In this document: piece after piece, positions 1 to 12,899 of the stretch
How positions within the stretch are numbered: position 1 is the first letter of the stretch
How the letters are laid out: each line of letters opens with the position of its first letter
From: Paragordius varius
Taxonomy: Eukaryota; Nematomorpha
DNA: 64,000 nt
Assembly: GCA_964247055.1 (NCBI GenBank)
Contig: OZ176059.1
Coordinates: 2,108,001-2,172,000, forward strand
Direction of reading: 5' to 3'
Notes under the pieces: model-generated
The model's input: the letters and a program-made list of their open reading frames with translations, nothing else
Told to the model about the DNA's origin: nothing
Databases searched by the model: none
Made by a program: the position numbers and the translations under genes

Positions 1-1619
1 GCTTCGTCAGTTAAAACGACTGATTTTTGTACCGTTATAGCGCTCCCAAGACCATTTTGGCCATCATAATTGGAGTTTGGTGGGAGACAACAAGTGCTCA
101 TTTGTAATTCATTACCACCATCATGCGCATCTGTTATTAAGACAAAAAATAATTTAATAAATTTTAGTTAAAAATATATATATATTTAGCCTAGGCACGT
201 CGTTTTTGACCATGTGTAAATAAAATGCAATTCTATTATAAATAACTAATTAAATTACTCTTTACAAAGTGAGTGTTATGTTTTTAACCTTAAAATATTT
301 TCCTTTTTTATAAAATCTATACTTTTTTATTGTTGATTAAATCATTTTTTCTTGTTGTGATAGATAGCCACATGATTATTGATAAAATCATTATCATTAT
401 TATTATTTTAAATAATATATATACATACACATTGTATGTTACCAGTTCATTGACTCTTATAAAATAAATTATTATTCTTTTTTTTCATTATTAATATTTA
501 CATAAACAGTAAAAGAATATTCCCTATTTTGTGCTTGCTTTTGTATATGTGCGTTATAAATAAGAATATTGTTAAATATTATATATATATTTATATATAT
601 AGGCAGAGAGGGGTTAACAAACTTTGCCAGCCATATCAAGGTTATTAACCAACCACAACCATTTTTTTATTATATATTATTACAATAGTGTATGGTTAAA
701 ACAAAGTTTATCCACATAATTGTAAATGAGCAAAATCAATGCTTAAAAGGCAAGGGAGTTTAATTTTAACCATTCGTTGTTTTTTACCATACGCTACTGT
801 ATTTTTGTTAATATTATTTTATTTTTTTTCTTATTATTAATTATAATTAAATTAAAAAAGAGATCTTCTCATTTATATATTTTTAATATAAAAAAATAAA
901 TTAACTAATAACCTCAATAAAAATCTGATATTTGATATTGCACAACTTACAAATATATATATTTGATAGTATATTGGTAATTTTTTATTTTTTCCAAAAA
1001 ATTGACCCAAATTTGTTTTATATGTGTGTTATCAAAGAGAAATGAATTCATATTAAAATAATAATTTTGAAAAAAATAAAAAATATATATTTATGTAATA
1101 CGGATATAAAAAAATAAAAAATGGTTTTAATTTCTTAAAATTGTATTATGTTCACACATTACAGACTAATTTTTAAAACTTCAGAATCTATAATATATAT
1201 ATATATATTATAAAAACTTTGTTAAAAGTTAAAAATATAAAATATATAAAAAACGCAAAATATTTACCCGTACTATTTTTGCATAAGGATTTGAGATGTT
1301 TGATGGTTTCTTCATTGTTCTTGATAAACTTATCGTCAATTAAATTATCTTTGATATGGAAATTAGGGTTTCCCATTTCAAAATCAAATTCAAGTACATT
1401 ACTTTGATTGGTCCTTTTCAATGTTTCGTCTGCCGTACATATGTCTGATGTTGGAGCCAGGCGCAAACGTTTGACCATTTTTGAGTTTTGATGTTGAACC
1501 TGCTGTTGGTAAGAAAGTGAAGATGGCGCAAATTTCAAGGGTCCAGCATGGGTATTATTGCCGTTATGGACACCGTTTCCACCCTCATTCAATACAAAGC
1601 AAACACTTTTGAAGGGCAT
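1..1619 (-). CDS. Unrecognised protein, 5' part (two exons visible, runs off left edge)
   Basis: Exon 1 spans 1619-1268. It opens at an ATG with A at -3 and an in-frame TAA directly upstream, and encodes MPFKSVCFVLNEGG onward, about 117 residues. A GTAAAT donor follows in phase 1. The next exon begins at 130 after ...TTAATAACAG and stays open to base 1; joining it restores phase and gives NST-DAHDGGNELQMSTCC and onward with no stop. The product is polar, rich in Asn, Gln and Ser, with a basic patch VKRLRLAP near residue 50 that could be a nuclear signal. I recognise no domain. The intron (131-1267) is AT-rich and holds a short palindromic MITE at 681-801. The start, the donor/acceptor pair and the absence of stops are seen directly; that this is a functional gene is inferred from non-random codon use. 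Confidence 0.5.
681..801. repeat. Palindromic MITE, family M2 (GTAGCGTATGG ends)
   Basis: The ends are inverted copies: TACAATAGTGTATGGTTAAA on the left and ACCATACGCTACTGTA on the right, with a short central spacer. TA at both outer ends suggests a TA target as in Tc1/mariner-type MITEs. It lies in intron 1 of the left-edge gene. The same arms recur at 3401, 3752, 19296, 28260, 29492 and 39130. Confidence 0.75.
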
Positions 1620-3400
1620 TTACTAATGATGTGTAGGTCTGCCCCACAAAAACTTGTTGGAATTTTGCGTTAAAATTTTCGTTTTTTAGCGGACTTTAAC
1701 TCAAATCATAGAGAGTCAGGCGGAAGAGAGGGATAAATGAAGATTTACATTGACCGCAATTTTTTCGTAGGTTTCGGTCGTTTGATTATATATATAGGGG
1801 CTAAAAATCGTTTTTATGGACATTTCAATACAATATCTTCCAAATTAGCCATATATATGTATGTTATAATTCAATATATCATATTGTATCAGTAGACAAG
1901 AGATAGGAGACATAATCCCAAAAAATAGTGGTGTCAATTCTATCACCAAAACCAAAGTAAAATATCAATCCTAAATATAGAATATCATGCAGGTTGTGTC
2001 ATAAATGTTTCCATATGAATTCACATGGTATCATTGGATAAAAAGGTAGTTTATCGACGTTAATTAACAAGTCAATTTCATTTTACTAATAGATAGATGG
2101 ATAGCTAGATAGTTATCATTATTGTATCCGTTGTTTAAATATCAGCTGATCTGTAAAAGTTAAATGTGTTGGTCTAGACGACAAATTTAAGTTAGGACGG
2201 GGGGTTACTATAAAATTATTTATATAGAGAACACGAAATTTAAAGTAGGAACACCACACAACATAAGACAATAGAAGAGAGGATAACAGTAATGAAATTT
2301 TTATTTCTGTGTTCGTTCTTGTGTTCATATAATAATATATTGAAGCGTAAAAATAGAACCTTGATTTTTAAGAGAGAGAGAGAGAGAGAGCGCGCATAAA
2401 AAAAAGGATATAGAGAAGTAAGGAAAAAATAGTAAAGCGAGAGAAGTTCAATGACTTGCCTTAATTCAATACTAATAGAGTATTTACTCTTTTTACTTTA
2501 ATACTTGAGCATTATATTATAACAGTATTTTGTTTTTAGCCTCTGTAAGTTGCGTTTTTCATTTAAACGATTAAGTAATGCTTTACAAGTAATAGTGTGT
2601 TTAAAATTTGATTTTTTTTCCATTTTTATTCTAAAAATGATTTTTATAAGACGACTTTTTTTGGGGGGGATGAGGATAGGGCACATTGAAAAGACAAGTG
2701 TCAACTGTTTTTACCATTATTGCGACAATGTAAATCTGTAAAATAAAGTTCAATAACAATAAAAGTGATGGAGAGAAGACAAATCATATATTATGTGTAT
2801 ATATGTAATTAAAAATATTATATATATATACATAGGATAATTTAGATTTATTTTTTATAAGGAACAGTTATATATATATATATTATAATTTGTGTTTACC
2901 TTCAAAAACAACACTGAAAAAAAAATAGAAAAAAAATAGAAAAATAAAAAAAGGTCATTGGCCTTTTTAACGTTTAAATAATGTAACAAATAAATATGTA
3001 TATTATTCTTGTTGTTTTCAGTTCGTTAATGATTTTTTTAATCAAAATAAAAAATGTTTCAATTTTTGAATTTTTCAACTTTGCTAAAAATAGTTTTTTA
3101 GTATCTTTTTATTAATTAACATGTATTCAATTATTTTTTTAATTTTCAAGAAAATAATTAAAACTTTTAGATTTTTATAATAGATATAATAAGATATTTC
3201 CAATTTCAAATAAAATATATATTTATTTATTAATATTTAAAATTTAATTTTCATTTTTTTAGAAATGACCTTCAAGATAAAAAAATATTATTTTTTTGAA
3301 ATAAAAAGAACAAAAAAATGAAGAGGAGTAACATGTAAAAAAATGTTATAGTGAGATAGAGAGGTCGTTGACCGCTTTGAAGGATATTTTTATTATACCA

Positions 3401-3504
3401 TTAATGTATGGTATAAAATTAGTTTGTCCATAATTAAATAGTACACAAAAGGGAAAAAATTGTTTAATTTTAACCATTGATTGTTTGTTACCATACGCTA
3501 CTGT
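3401..3504. repeat. Palindromic MITE, family M2
   Basis: Left arm TTAATGTATGGTATAAAA, right arm TTGTTACCATACGCTACTGT, with TTGTTTAATTTTAACCATT in the middle as in the copies at 681, 19296 and 39130. The left end is eroded. Confidence 0.65.
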
Positions 3505-3751
3505 TTTTTATTTTTTTTATTTATAATAAACCATATACATATGTAAATAAAAAATCGATATTATTACATACAAAAAAATATAAAAATTACTTTTATAGGG
3601 GGGGCATTGAACTTTTCTTGCTTATTTTCGCTATGTCTATCTATATATTTATAAATATTATGATGACACTGATATTGAAAAAATAGAATAGAAAAAAATA
3701 AAACCCCCCTTTTTTATAATTTTTGATTCATAAATACAACAAGAAAAAATA

Positions 3752-3922
3752 TACAGTAGCGTATGGCATAAAACAATATTAGTCCATAAAAGAAAAAATG
3801 TTTTTTTAAAAAAACAAGCCTAGTTATATGTACACATATCCATAATATCCCCTTGTTTTTTAAAAAAAACATTTTTTCAATCTTTTATGGACTAATGTTG
3901 TTTTATGACATACGCTACTGTA
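3752..3922. repeat. Palindromic MITE, family M2, long perfect arms
   Basis: The left arm TACAGTAGCGTATGGCATAA is mirrored by CATACGCTACTGTA on the right, and inner arms around TTAGTCCATAAAAGA are also inverted. The whole element could fold into one long hairpin. TA flanks both ends. Confidence 0.8.
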
Positions 3923-4955
3923 TATTTTTTTACAGTAAAGAACAATATCAATGGTTATGAGGATGTTTTTTTAATTGTCAAAAGGGAAAAATATTAACTG
4001 TATGTAAGCAATAGTATGAGTAAGTCTACATTGTGCTAGAAAGTTATTAATTATTGCCAAATAATAAATACAACCAAAGAGGAATTACTATTGGCTTATA
4101 GCTATATTTTTCACTACCTTTATTAAGCAAATACATTTTCTTAATAACCAATAATATTTCTGTTTACCGTGAAAATTATATAAATTAACTTTTCTATATA
4201 CCTTTTAACAGAAACCAGTTGTCTTAGTGGTTACTACGGTCGTTATTAATGTTAAATTTTAATCCCTTATACGGTTAATATATGCGTTTTAAAACTTTAA
4301 CTATCTAAATCATATAAATATATCCTTGTAATTTCGGTAAGGGTAGAAAATTACTTTTCTTTGTAAAATATATGCCGATTAATTAAACACAAATTAGTAA
4401 ACTTTGAAAGTTTTATTATTATTTTTTCCGTCCTTAAATTTTTATCAAGGTTTAAAATTAATAGCCGAAATCACAATATTTAATGGAAAAAATTATATAA
4501 AAGTTAATAAAATACGAGGATTTAATTAGCTGATATATATCAATATTATAATCAAGTGTGCTCATCAAAAAAAAGATAACCGTGTGATATTTGATTTTCG
4601 AAATTTAATTAGTTTATGGATAATTACTTCAATATCTTGTTTATAATATATTTTAATTGGAATCATGTGAATTCAATAATATATGAATATTTGCAGTCAT
4701 AAAACTAACTTATGAAAAGCGACCATTTTGAAATCATACATTCTAAATTATAGTGAATAAACCGTTTTTACCCGTTTTGGGGTAAAATTTATCAAACTAT
4801 ACATATAAGCTTAAAATCATGTCATTTTTATAATTAAAAATAATTAATAATTTTTGAATGTGAAGTGCTGCTTAACTCAGCCAGAATATTTAGTACACTT
4901 CCAAAAAACGGCCAAAAAAAGAAAAAATACTAATAGAACTGATTTATTCAGAATC

Positions 4956-5248
4956 CAGTATAAATTAAAATTATACGGACAAAGCGTAAAAATATAAAGA
5001 CAAATGTTTTTATTAAAAGACAACCAACTTTTTTAAACCTTAATTTTTCCCATATAAGCTATTTAATTACAATTGTAAAATATAGAATTGATTGTGTTTA
5101 TTATATGTATCTTTATTTCACACTTTGCCATTTAAAACAATGAGTTATATTGAAATAAATCAAGATTAAAAAAGTATGGTTGTCTTTTAGAAAAAAATAT
5201 TTGCCTTTATATTTTTACGTTTTTTCCGTATAATTTCAGTTTTTACTG
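4956..5248. repeat. MITE, family M1 (ACGGACAAAACG arms)
   Basis: The left arm starts CAGTATAAATTAAAATTATA followed by CGGACAAAGCG. The right arm ends with TTTTTCCGTATAATTTCAGT then TTTTACTG and TA. The interior carries the family signature AAAGACAACCA and its mirror. M1 is the commonest repeat in the window (at least 13 full or partial copies). Confidence 0.8.
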
Positions 5249-6374
5249 TAATAGTCAGTTAGAAATACTGGGAGAGATTTGCCACCGTTTCTAGATCTTT
5301 TGAGTAATTTGAAAGCGAAAATGTGACAAAAACTCTACTTTTAGCTTATCTGTTTGCGTTTAATTTCGGCCAAGATGTTATGGAATTTAAAAATGACGTG
5401 CAGGTCGCAATGAATAAATAATAGTCAAACCTCTTTCTTCACATTTTTCAATAAAGGTGATACTTTTTACAAAAGTATATTTTGCTAGGCGGCAAAAGTG
5501 ATTGATTACTTACAATATATTTTGTGAGACATATCAAGTTTTTGATAAAATGTTGTATGTGTATAATATCTAGGGCTGGGCTAACCAGCTTCTAAAAATC
5601 TAACCGGTTCTTTATATTTGAGTTGGCCAAATACAAATAAATATATGTCTTAATCAACCACAAAATAAGTCGACAGTCAAATCGATTGTATGTAACCGTT
5701 TTTTACTAATATATATATTTATAAAAATGGAAAATGCCAGCTTTGTGATCTGTTTCCGGAAAAGTGGTAGACCCATTCAAATCCAAATGTCGAATATATA
5801 TAATTATTAATGAATGCCCCGAGAGTAGCTCCGCTCTTTTTTGATTTAAGCCCCTAGTTCGGGCCCACCCCGTGTAAAAAACGGGTTTTTTATGTTCACA
5901 AAAATTGTCTTTGAGACATTTCCGGAAAACGTGTTGTACCATTCGATTACAAATATTTTTTACTTATTTATTGCGCCGAACATAGTCGGATCGCTTTTTT
6001 AATTTAGGCTCTCTTTTTACCCCCCTCCCCTCCCGTAAAATGCCATTTTTTCTAAAAAAACCATCCACAAAAATAATTTTTTAAATTTATTTTTCGCCCA
6101 AGGTATGAGACAGTAAAAATTCAATGAAGATCCATGTTAAAATTCAAAAATTTTAATCGTGCGTTTTTAAATATTGGCTGCTGAGTAAACAGATACTTGC
6201 TAAAAACTGCCCCGTCACAGTGGCGTACCGAGCATTTGCGGCGCCCGGGGCATAAAAATTTTATGGCGCCCCCCCCCCCCCCTTTTTTTTAAAAGCCAAT
6301 AATACAATTTAGTAAAAAAAATACAAACGTTGTAGCCTAAACACCATAGATAAGACAGCACAGTCATATAAATA

Positions 6375-6378
<4 letters not shown>

Positions 6379-6418
<40 letters not shown>
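6379..6418. repeat. AT-dinucleotide microsatellite
   Basis: About 20 uninterrupted AT units inside the nested hAT element. Confidence 0.9.
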
Positions 6419-6420
<2 letters not shown>

Positions 6421-6500
6421 ATACAGAGCTTCTTAAACAATGGGTCGCGACCCCAGATAAAATTAAAATTTAACAAAAAATGTTTTTTTAACTTGTAAAA

Positions 6501-7055
6501 TCTATATGTTTATAAAAATGGAAAATGCGGCTTTGTATGTTTCCGGAAAACCGGTAGACCCATTCATATCCAAATGTCGAAAAAATATAATCATTAATGA
6601 ATGCCCCGACAATAGATTTATCTTTTTTTGAATTAGGCCCCCAGTTCGGGCCCACCCCGTGTAAAAAACGGGTTTTTTTGAAAAATCGTGTCTTTAAGAC
6701 AATTTTCCTGAAAACGTGTTGGACTATTCGATTTCACATATATTTTTTTACTTATTTGATTTGCGCCAAACATAGTCGGCTCGCTTTTTTAATTTCGGCC
6801 CCCTTTTTACCCGCTCCCCCCGTAAAATGCCATTTTTTTTAAAAAAAACAAAAATAATTTTTTGAATCTATTTTTCGCCTAGGTATGAGACCGTTTGGCC
6901 CCAGTAAACAATATATTAGTATGAATGCACCGTTTTAAAATTTTATTCAGAGCTATTAAATAATGTTTCGAAATACTTTTTCAAATAGCGCCCCCCTCCC
7001 ACCCGAAAGTCCGAAGGGCTTCCTCGGCTTCTTAGAAGCCCGAGATTTTCGCTAG
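6501..7055 (+). mobile_element. Short Helitron-like element (copy B), nested in the hAT element
   Basis: It starts TCTATATGTTTATAAAAATG directly after an A and ends in GAGATTTTCGCTAG followed by T, so it fits insertion between A and T. A hairpin (GGCTTCTTAGAAGCC, about 7026-7040) lies just before the CTAG end, as in canonical Helitrons. It is 555 bp, lacks the 320-bp tandem units of the long copies and has no coding capacity. Confidence 0.8.
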
Positions 7056-7484
7056 TTATATATAAAAATAATGTTTTTGTTGCATATATTGAATTTATCT
7101 TATGATAATGACGAACAATAATGATTTAAAAAATTTGTAAATCTAGGAGAATTTTACAATACATAAACAGAATTATAATGCATTTTATTTAATAAAATAT
7201 TAATTATATGAAGATCAAAATTATCAATTATATTATTAAAATCTATCATATTTTTCTTTTTACACTCTCAAAAATGTAAGTCATTTTGTTTTATGGTACT
7301 AATTAGGTGAATAATATAGAGTAGATATTTTAGGGATTATTACCTAATTCTGAAAAATCTCATTTGAAAGTTCTTATTATTTTTGCATAATTAAAATTTA
7401 ATTAAAAATCATTTAGGCGCCCCTAAATAACAGCGCCCGGGGCATGATGCACCCCCTTGCCCCCCCCTCGGTACGCCCCTGCCC

Positions 7485-8880
7485 CGTCATATCGAAAAAG
7501 CGTGCCTTTGGAACTAAATTTCAGAAAACCTATCCCGCCATGTGAGATCTATAGGGTCTTAAAATATAACCCGTAACAAGGCAGAAATTTAGGTGGTGAG
7601 GTTTTTTAAAATTAGCCGTTAATTAGGCCTTTTCCGCCAAGAAAAATGCACTACCATAGAATAATTTTTTAGTTTTGAGGCAATTTTTCCAAAAACTAAA
7701 GAGATCATATGGAATCAATCATGATTACAGGTATTCTACGTAAAACGGCAACAATTTTAATCAAGCGCTTTCTTTGTATTACCCTCTGGGTAGGGAACTA
7801 CCCGCCTAAAACTGCGCCACATCGAAATTGCGTTCTTTAGGAGTTAATTTTCGAAAAAACCTATGGGGCCATATAAGTTTAATAAGGGCCTGAAAAATTA
7901 CCCGTAAAAAGGCAAAAATTTAAGTCGAGCGGTTTTTTATAAATTAACCGTTAATTAGGCCGTTTACGCCCTAAAAAATGCACTATCATTAAACTATTAT
8001 AAAGTTTTGAAGCCATAGTTCCATAAACTCTTATGAACATATGGAATAAATGATGATTCCAGGTATTCCCATATAAAGGCAAAAATTATCGAACGTCTCT
8101 TGGCCACTGGGTAGGGCTGCCCGCCTACAACTGCGCCACCATATCGATACAGGACTTTTTGGAGGGAAATTTTAAAAAGCCTATCAGGCCACAAGTTCAA
8201 TAAGGGCTTGAAATATTACCCCAAAGGCAAAAATATAAGTGAATTTACAAAATTACCCCTTAATTAGGCCCTTGCCCTGAAAAATCCGCCACCATGGAAT
8301 GGCTTTTTGGTTTTGAGGCAATTTTTTGAAAACCCTACTAGAGCATATGGAATCAATCATGATTCCCGGTATAACTTGAATTCAGGCAAAAAATTTCATC
8401 TAGCGTTTTTTTGTTTAGCCCTTGTTTAGAGGGCTACCCCTGCGTCATTCATTATATGGATACAGCATGCCTTTGGGACCAACGGAAAACTATGAGACTA
8501 GAGTTCAATAAAGCCTAAAATATTAATTACCCCTTACAAAACAAAAATTTTAATATAGGGGCCTATTTTAATGAGTCGCTATGTAAAGTTTACGCCCTGA
8601 AATTGCCCCACCATTGAACAATTTTTTAGTTATGAAGCAATATTTTTAAAAACTTATAGTAACATATGGAATCCATGATAATTCCATATATTCCCCATGT
8701 AATGGCAAAAAACTGACCAACGCTTTTTTAAACCTGCCCCTGGGTAAGGAGCTACCCGATAAAAACTGCGCCATATAGTAATTGCGTTGTTTTGGAGCTA
8801 ATTTACAGAAAATTTATGACGCTATATGAGCGTTTTAAAAGGTTCAAACATTACCCGTAACAAGGTAATAATTAAGGCTG
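7485..8880 (+). repeat. Tandem array of ~320-bp units inside Helitron A
   Basis: An anchor phrase (tgcgcca...atcgaaa.tgcg...ttgga.ctaatttt) recurs near 7491, 7821, 8143, 8456 and 8775, spacings of about 313-330 bp. Other phrases repeat in the same order within each unit: GGGTAGGGAGCTACCCG, catatggaatcaatcatgat, and 'accgttaattaggcc'. The units are diverged. The same unit occurs in the Helitrons at 15290 and 58397, so the array is part of the element. Confidence 0.75.
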
Positions 8881-9355
8881 AAGGAGAAAGTTATTATTAT
8901 ATCTAAGAATTAAACAAATGTGTATAAGTCAAACACCTACTCCAAAAGGGCAAAATTATATATGTCATTTTAATAATTCTATAACCGTTGTCAAAAATAA
9001 AGCTTTTTTTGTACGTTTTACCGAATAAATGCTTATGTTTTTTTTATACTAAGCTCATTGCTGAATAAATATTTTTTCGTTAATATTGTTTAAATTTGGT
9101 GTGCTGGAACTTTTAAACCTTATACCCGCTCAAAAATATGTTTTCGAGGTCATTTTTCGCCTAAATTATGAGATCATACGCGTATAAAGGCCATGAGATT
9201 TACGCTAGTATATTATAACAAATAACTAATATGTCAAAAAAATTATTAATACTTTTACATTATAATTAAATACAATATTTTATATCTATTTCGGATCAGT
9301 GGTAAAGATTGGGTTAGTTTTTGAGCCATTGAAAGATAATACCGCTCAGACCTCT

Positions 9356-9520
9356 TACAGTAAAAATAGAAATTATACGGACAAAACATATAAGGACAAT
9401 AATTTTTATCCAAAGAACAAGCCAACTTTTTTAAATCTTAATTTTTCTCATATAAATTACATAAATACGATTTTTAATATAAAAAATTGATTGTACCAAT
9501 ATACATATTAATTTCATACT
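9356..9520. repeat. MITE, family M1, left half
   Basis: TACAGTAAAAATAGAAATTA leads into the ACGGACAAAAC and ACAAGCCAACTTTTTTAAAT signatures. The mirrored right arm is missing or degraded. Confidence 0.55.
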
Positions 9521-11800
9521 TACCAGGCGTGGTAAACATATGTTTATAAATTTTCTTCTGGTTTTATCTTCGCATTATAACAGAGAGTTACCAAATTACA
9601 AGTTTTAATTGTACCTAATTTGTTTTTTTAAACGATTTAACTGAACATTAATATCATAAAACGCAAAATTTTTTACAATATTATCAACAATAGAGAAAAC
9701 ATTGATTTGATTTGATAATTTTAATTTAACGACTTTCATAAAATACACAAATGCTAATTTTTTTAGTTTTTATACAATTAAATTTACATGGTATATATAA
9801 ATATATTTATCAGATTTTTAAGTAAATAAGCCATCTAGTTAAAGGGTAACATCAATTACCCAAATTGTAATTATATCTAAGTTTAGGGTAAATTTAACAG
9901 TTTTCACAAAAAAACCATTATGTTTCTGCTCTTGATGTATGCCGCCTATTGGGCTTAGTTTGTTGTAGTTAAAAGGTCTGTACTCCAAGTTTTTATCAGT
10001 TAAAACATTTTAAATATATACTTTTCCTAACTTATTATTTAGTTTTTAGAGTATTGTAGTAAAGTATAAGGTTTCATCTGTTCTACCATTTATGTTTTTT
10101 AAAATTCGACTTTTTTAATGCATTTTGGATTCAAAGTTGTAAAACATTACAGTCAAACTTTTTTAGTGCGGACTTTTTTGTCAGAAATAAACCTTGGTGA
10201 CTTTTTATGCAACACTATTATTTAACTTAGGAATATTTATAACTTTTTTTCTAATTTTATTTATAAGCTGCTTAAAAGTTATTTTTTTAAAATATTTGAT
10301 AATATACCATTTACAAGTCAAATTGACCCTCGAACAATTCAAATTCATCCTCAAATAACTATATTTGTTTAAAATTAAAATAATACTGAAAAAATAATAA
10401 ATACAGATATATTTTATATTAATGAGTTATATTAGTTCGAAACACATAATTTATTTTTAGGGTGAATTTCAATTGTTAAAGGGTGAATTTAACCTGTAAA
10501 TGGCACAATATGTAAAAATTGATGGATTTTTTTTAAATGCAGATTAAAATTGCAAAATTATGTTCTCTATTAAAATTATAGGTAAACCTATTTCCATTAA
10601 TTATATATACATATTCAACCAATTGTAGAATTTTTATGGCAAAATTTAACCAGCTTTGGATTGTAAAAATGGTATTTATAAATAAATTTTTATAATTTTA
10701 CCAACATTTTTTAATATTTTGTCTTATTAAATTTACAAAATTAAATTTAAGTATAAGATATGTTATGACTAAAGCTACCACCTTATTTTAACAAACACTA
10801 CCTTGATAAGTAGGTCGACTTTGAAAATATCCATAATTGTTTTAAGTAAAAAAAATAAATAAGTAAAAAATTTAAACATAAAAATGTGTTAATTGAGTTT
10901 ATTGTACTAATCTAGATATAATAATTTTTAATTTTGTCTTGAGGCCATTTTCCAATGATTTTTGTCCTTACATTAAAAGCTGCTAAATTATAATAATTTA
11001 TTTATATCCAATTTGTCGTTTTTTGGCTTAAAACCACTGTTGAAATTTACATAGTAGATTAAAAAAGAAATATTTTCTAAAAAATTTTATGAAAACAAGT
11101 GATTTTGGACATTTCAATATTCGTAGGCATCGCTTAAGTTACTTTGATTGAGGACAAAGAATCATCTAAATTGATTACACAATTAAACATGCACTTTTGT
11201 TTTTTCCAATCCAATCATATAAGTTAATATTAAATATTGTAATTAATTAACATTTGACTACATTTTAGAATTATAAATTACCCCAAAGCGTACCTTAAAA
11301 AATATTTGAAGATTGATAATTGTATATATATGGATATCTTTTCATATCGCTAGTTAATATTCATTTTATAAAAATTTAAATTTATTTATTATTTGTCAGC
11401 CCATTAAGGATTATTCAAAATTCACTGTTTTTTAGATGGATATGAAAAGCCATAAAATTATAAATAACAGAAGCTAAAAAATGTAAAATATACACCTTTT
11501 AATTTAAGATTGTTTAATTATTTTTTGATTAGCATTTTCTTTATTATGGGGCAAAAAAACACCACGATGAAGTGTTAACTGGTAAGGTTATATAATTGTT
11601 TGACGATATCAAAAAGCTGCTAAGTAATAAAAACAAATGTCTTTCCATCTCATTACAGCGAGTAATTATACATATATATTGTAATTTTCATTAATTAGTG
11701 CCAGATAGCATATAAAGCAAAGTACAATATAAAGGTTTTATTCTATTTCTAGTTATCCACCAGTAATAATTATTATTTTTATACTATGTTATCTGGAAAT
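9521..11800. other. Gene-free AT-rich stretch
   Basis: Apart from the M4 repeat at 10307-10503 I see no exon-like frame, RNA gene or structured repeat. Confidence 0.5.
10307..10503. repeat. MITE, family M4 (TTCAAATTCACCC arms)
   Basis: The left arm CCATTTACAAGTCAAATTGA with CGAACAATTCAAATTCA is mirrored by GGGTGAATTTCAATTGTTAA and GTAAATGG. The centre carries a gaaaCACATAATTTATTTTTAGGG block shared with copies at 14400, 27819, 33049 and 37941. Confidence 0.7.
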
Positions 11801-12063
11801 TGGAGGCATAGCTTATATTTCTGGTGCCCTGTGCATGATTCCGTAATTATGGTGCCATCTCCCCCTCCATACAATCACCCCCTTATATTTTAAAGTTAAG
11901 GAAATTTAAACCGTGGACATGACCATTCATAAATGGGTGCTTTTTTATGTATTATATTTAAAATCATCGCTGTTAAATACCTAAATTAAATTTTTGAAAT
12001 CCGGTACTCCTTCAACTATAGCGTCTAGTGCAGCAGTTCCCCCCCCCCCCAGCTACGCCTCTA
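11801..12063. repeat. Non-autonomous repeat, family M8 (AGCTACGCCTCT ends), copy 1
   Basis: The left end TGGAGGCATAGCT and the right end AGCTACGCCTCTA are imperfect inverted repeats. The left 65 bp (tctggtgccc..gcatgattccg..ggtgccatctccccctcc) is the reverse complement of the right end of the copy at 13418-13628. No clean target duplication was seen. Confidence 0.55.
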
Positions 12064-12899
12064 TTACTAATATTTTATGAAAAACTATCAATATATATTT
12101 GCTGTATTTTGTTGGAGAGCATATTTTTGCAGTGTATATTATTTTAGAGATAGACAAATTGTGTTGGCAAATCCCCTTTTAGGCGTGAAATTTTATGAAT
12201 TTGTTTCTTTAAAAACATATTTACAAGTTTTAATTTGGGATGAATTTCTGCAATTTTGCTAAAAGTTTTTTTATCTATTATCTATTGTTTAAAGATGAAG
12301 ATAGATAGTTAAAAGAAGTAAGTCTCTTTAAGATATGATATTAAAAGAACAAGTAACGGTAATTATGGGCAAAATTAGGCATCTTTTATCTTCATATAGA
12401 GTATACACTTGTAGTCACAATTTACAGGTTTTTTGGTAAAAAAATAGGTAATATGAAAGGAAATGAGTTCATTTTATAAATACGTCCATCATCTACTACG
12501 TATTTAGTCTAATTCTCAGATAATATATGAATGCCATGCCAAAAAATTTGATTGTTATGCGTCCAACCCTTCGTCTAGCCATTATAAATCATCAAATCTA
12601 TTAAAGTGTCTCTGCCAGCATGTACCCCATTATTGCCAAGGAACAATGATTGTTTTCACTTTCAATTTACAAAGAATTCTTATCATTTGCCACAATTCGA
12701 GGCAAAATGATTCCTTTCGGGACGTTGTACAAGATTCACGAGTCACTTAATTTTCTTGACGTTCGTTTAAACTGTGTGTTCCCATTTATGAGTTTATTGG
12801 TCTCTCCCATTCTCGCTCTTAGAAATCTATTGATTGCTTTATGTAATGTGATGCTTCGGCTCTATACCGCTGAGTTTAAGTAAAGGGGCATTAATACAA
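12064..12899. other. Gene-free stretch with somewhat higher complexity
   Basis: 12540-12890 is less AT-rich than its surroundings and contains an open plus-strand frame of about 77 codons (12650-12883). The codon pattern is not convincing and both strands contain stops in the other frames. I cannot identify a family; it may be decayed transposon DNA. Confidence 0.35.

Larger units (their letters stand above)
1620..4955. other. Gene-free AT-rich stretch
   Basis: No convincing exon. It contains two M2 MITEs (listed separately), a GA-dinucleotide run near 2371-2390, short AT runs at 2820 and 2875, and at about 4000-4120 a degenerate arm matching the palindrome at 47901 (GCTAGAAAGTTATTAATTAT). 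Short open frames here look like chance in AT-rich DNA. Confidence 0.6.
6218..7481. mobile_element. Non-autonomous hAT-like transposon nested in Helitron A
   Basis: The termini are CAGTGGCGTACCGAG at 6218 and CTCGGTACGCCCCTG ending at 7481, inverted repeats with one mismatch. The element is bracketed by an exact 8-bp duplication, CCCCGTCA, at 6210-6217 and 7482-7489, which is the hAT hallmark. GC-rich subterminal blocks (GCGCCCGGGGCA) are also mirrored. No transposase frame is present. It carries a long AT microsatellite (about 6379-6418) and a complete small Helitron (6501-7055). Confidence 0.88.
5710..9208 (+). mobile_element. Large non-autonomous Helitron-like element (copy A), interrupted by a hAT element
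   Basis: The 5' end matches the family start TCTATATATTTATAAAAATG in slightly eroded form (from about 5710). The 3' end is GAGATTTACGCTAG at 9208, followed by T, as expected for Helitrons, which end in CTRR and insert between A and T. The interior has blocks shared with copies at 6501, 15290, 34710 and 58397 (GGGCCCACCCCGTGTAAA; GCCGAACATAGTCGG) and a tandem array of about 320-bp units. No Rep/helicase coding is visible, so it is non-autonomous. A 1264-bp hAT element plus its 8-bp target duplication sits at 6210-7489; without it the element is about 2.2 kb, close to the uninterrupted length of copy D. Confidence 0.7.

Noticed and set aside
1219-1407. Plus-strand frame of 62 codons opposite the left-edge gene
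   Set aside because: It is the antisense shadow of exon 1 of that gene, which has the better start, donor and phase.
6597-6842. Plus-strand frame of 81 codons, with relatives at 5706-5942, 16031-16249 and 34734-34964
   Set aside because: All are translations of the common Helitron 5' block, in different frames with no conserved product.
12868-12890. CCGCTGAGTTTAAGTA resembles the start of the large-subunit rRNA (CCGCTGAATTTAAGCAT)
   Set aside because: The match is short and the flanks do not continue as rRNA on either side; chance or an unrelated remnant.
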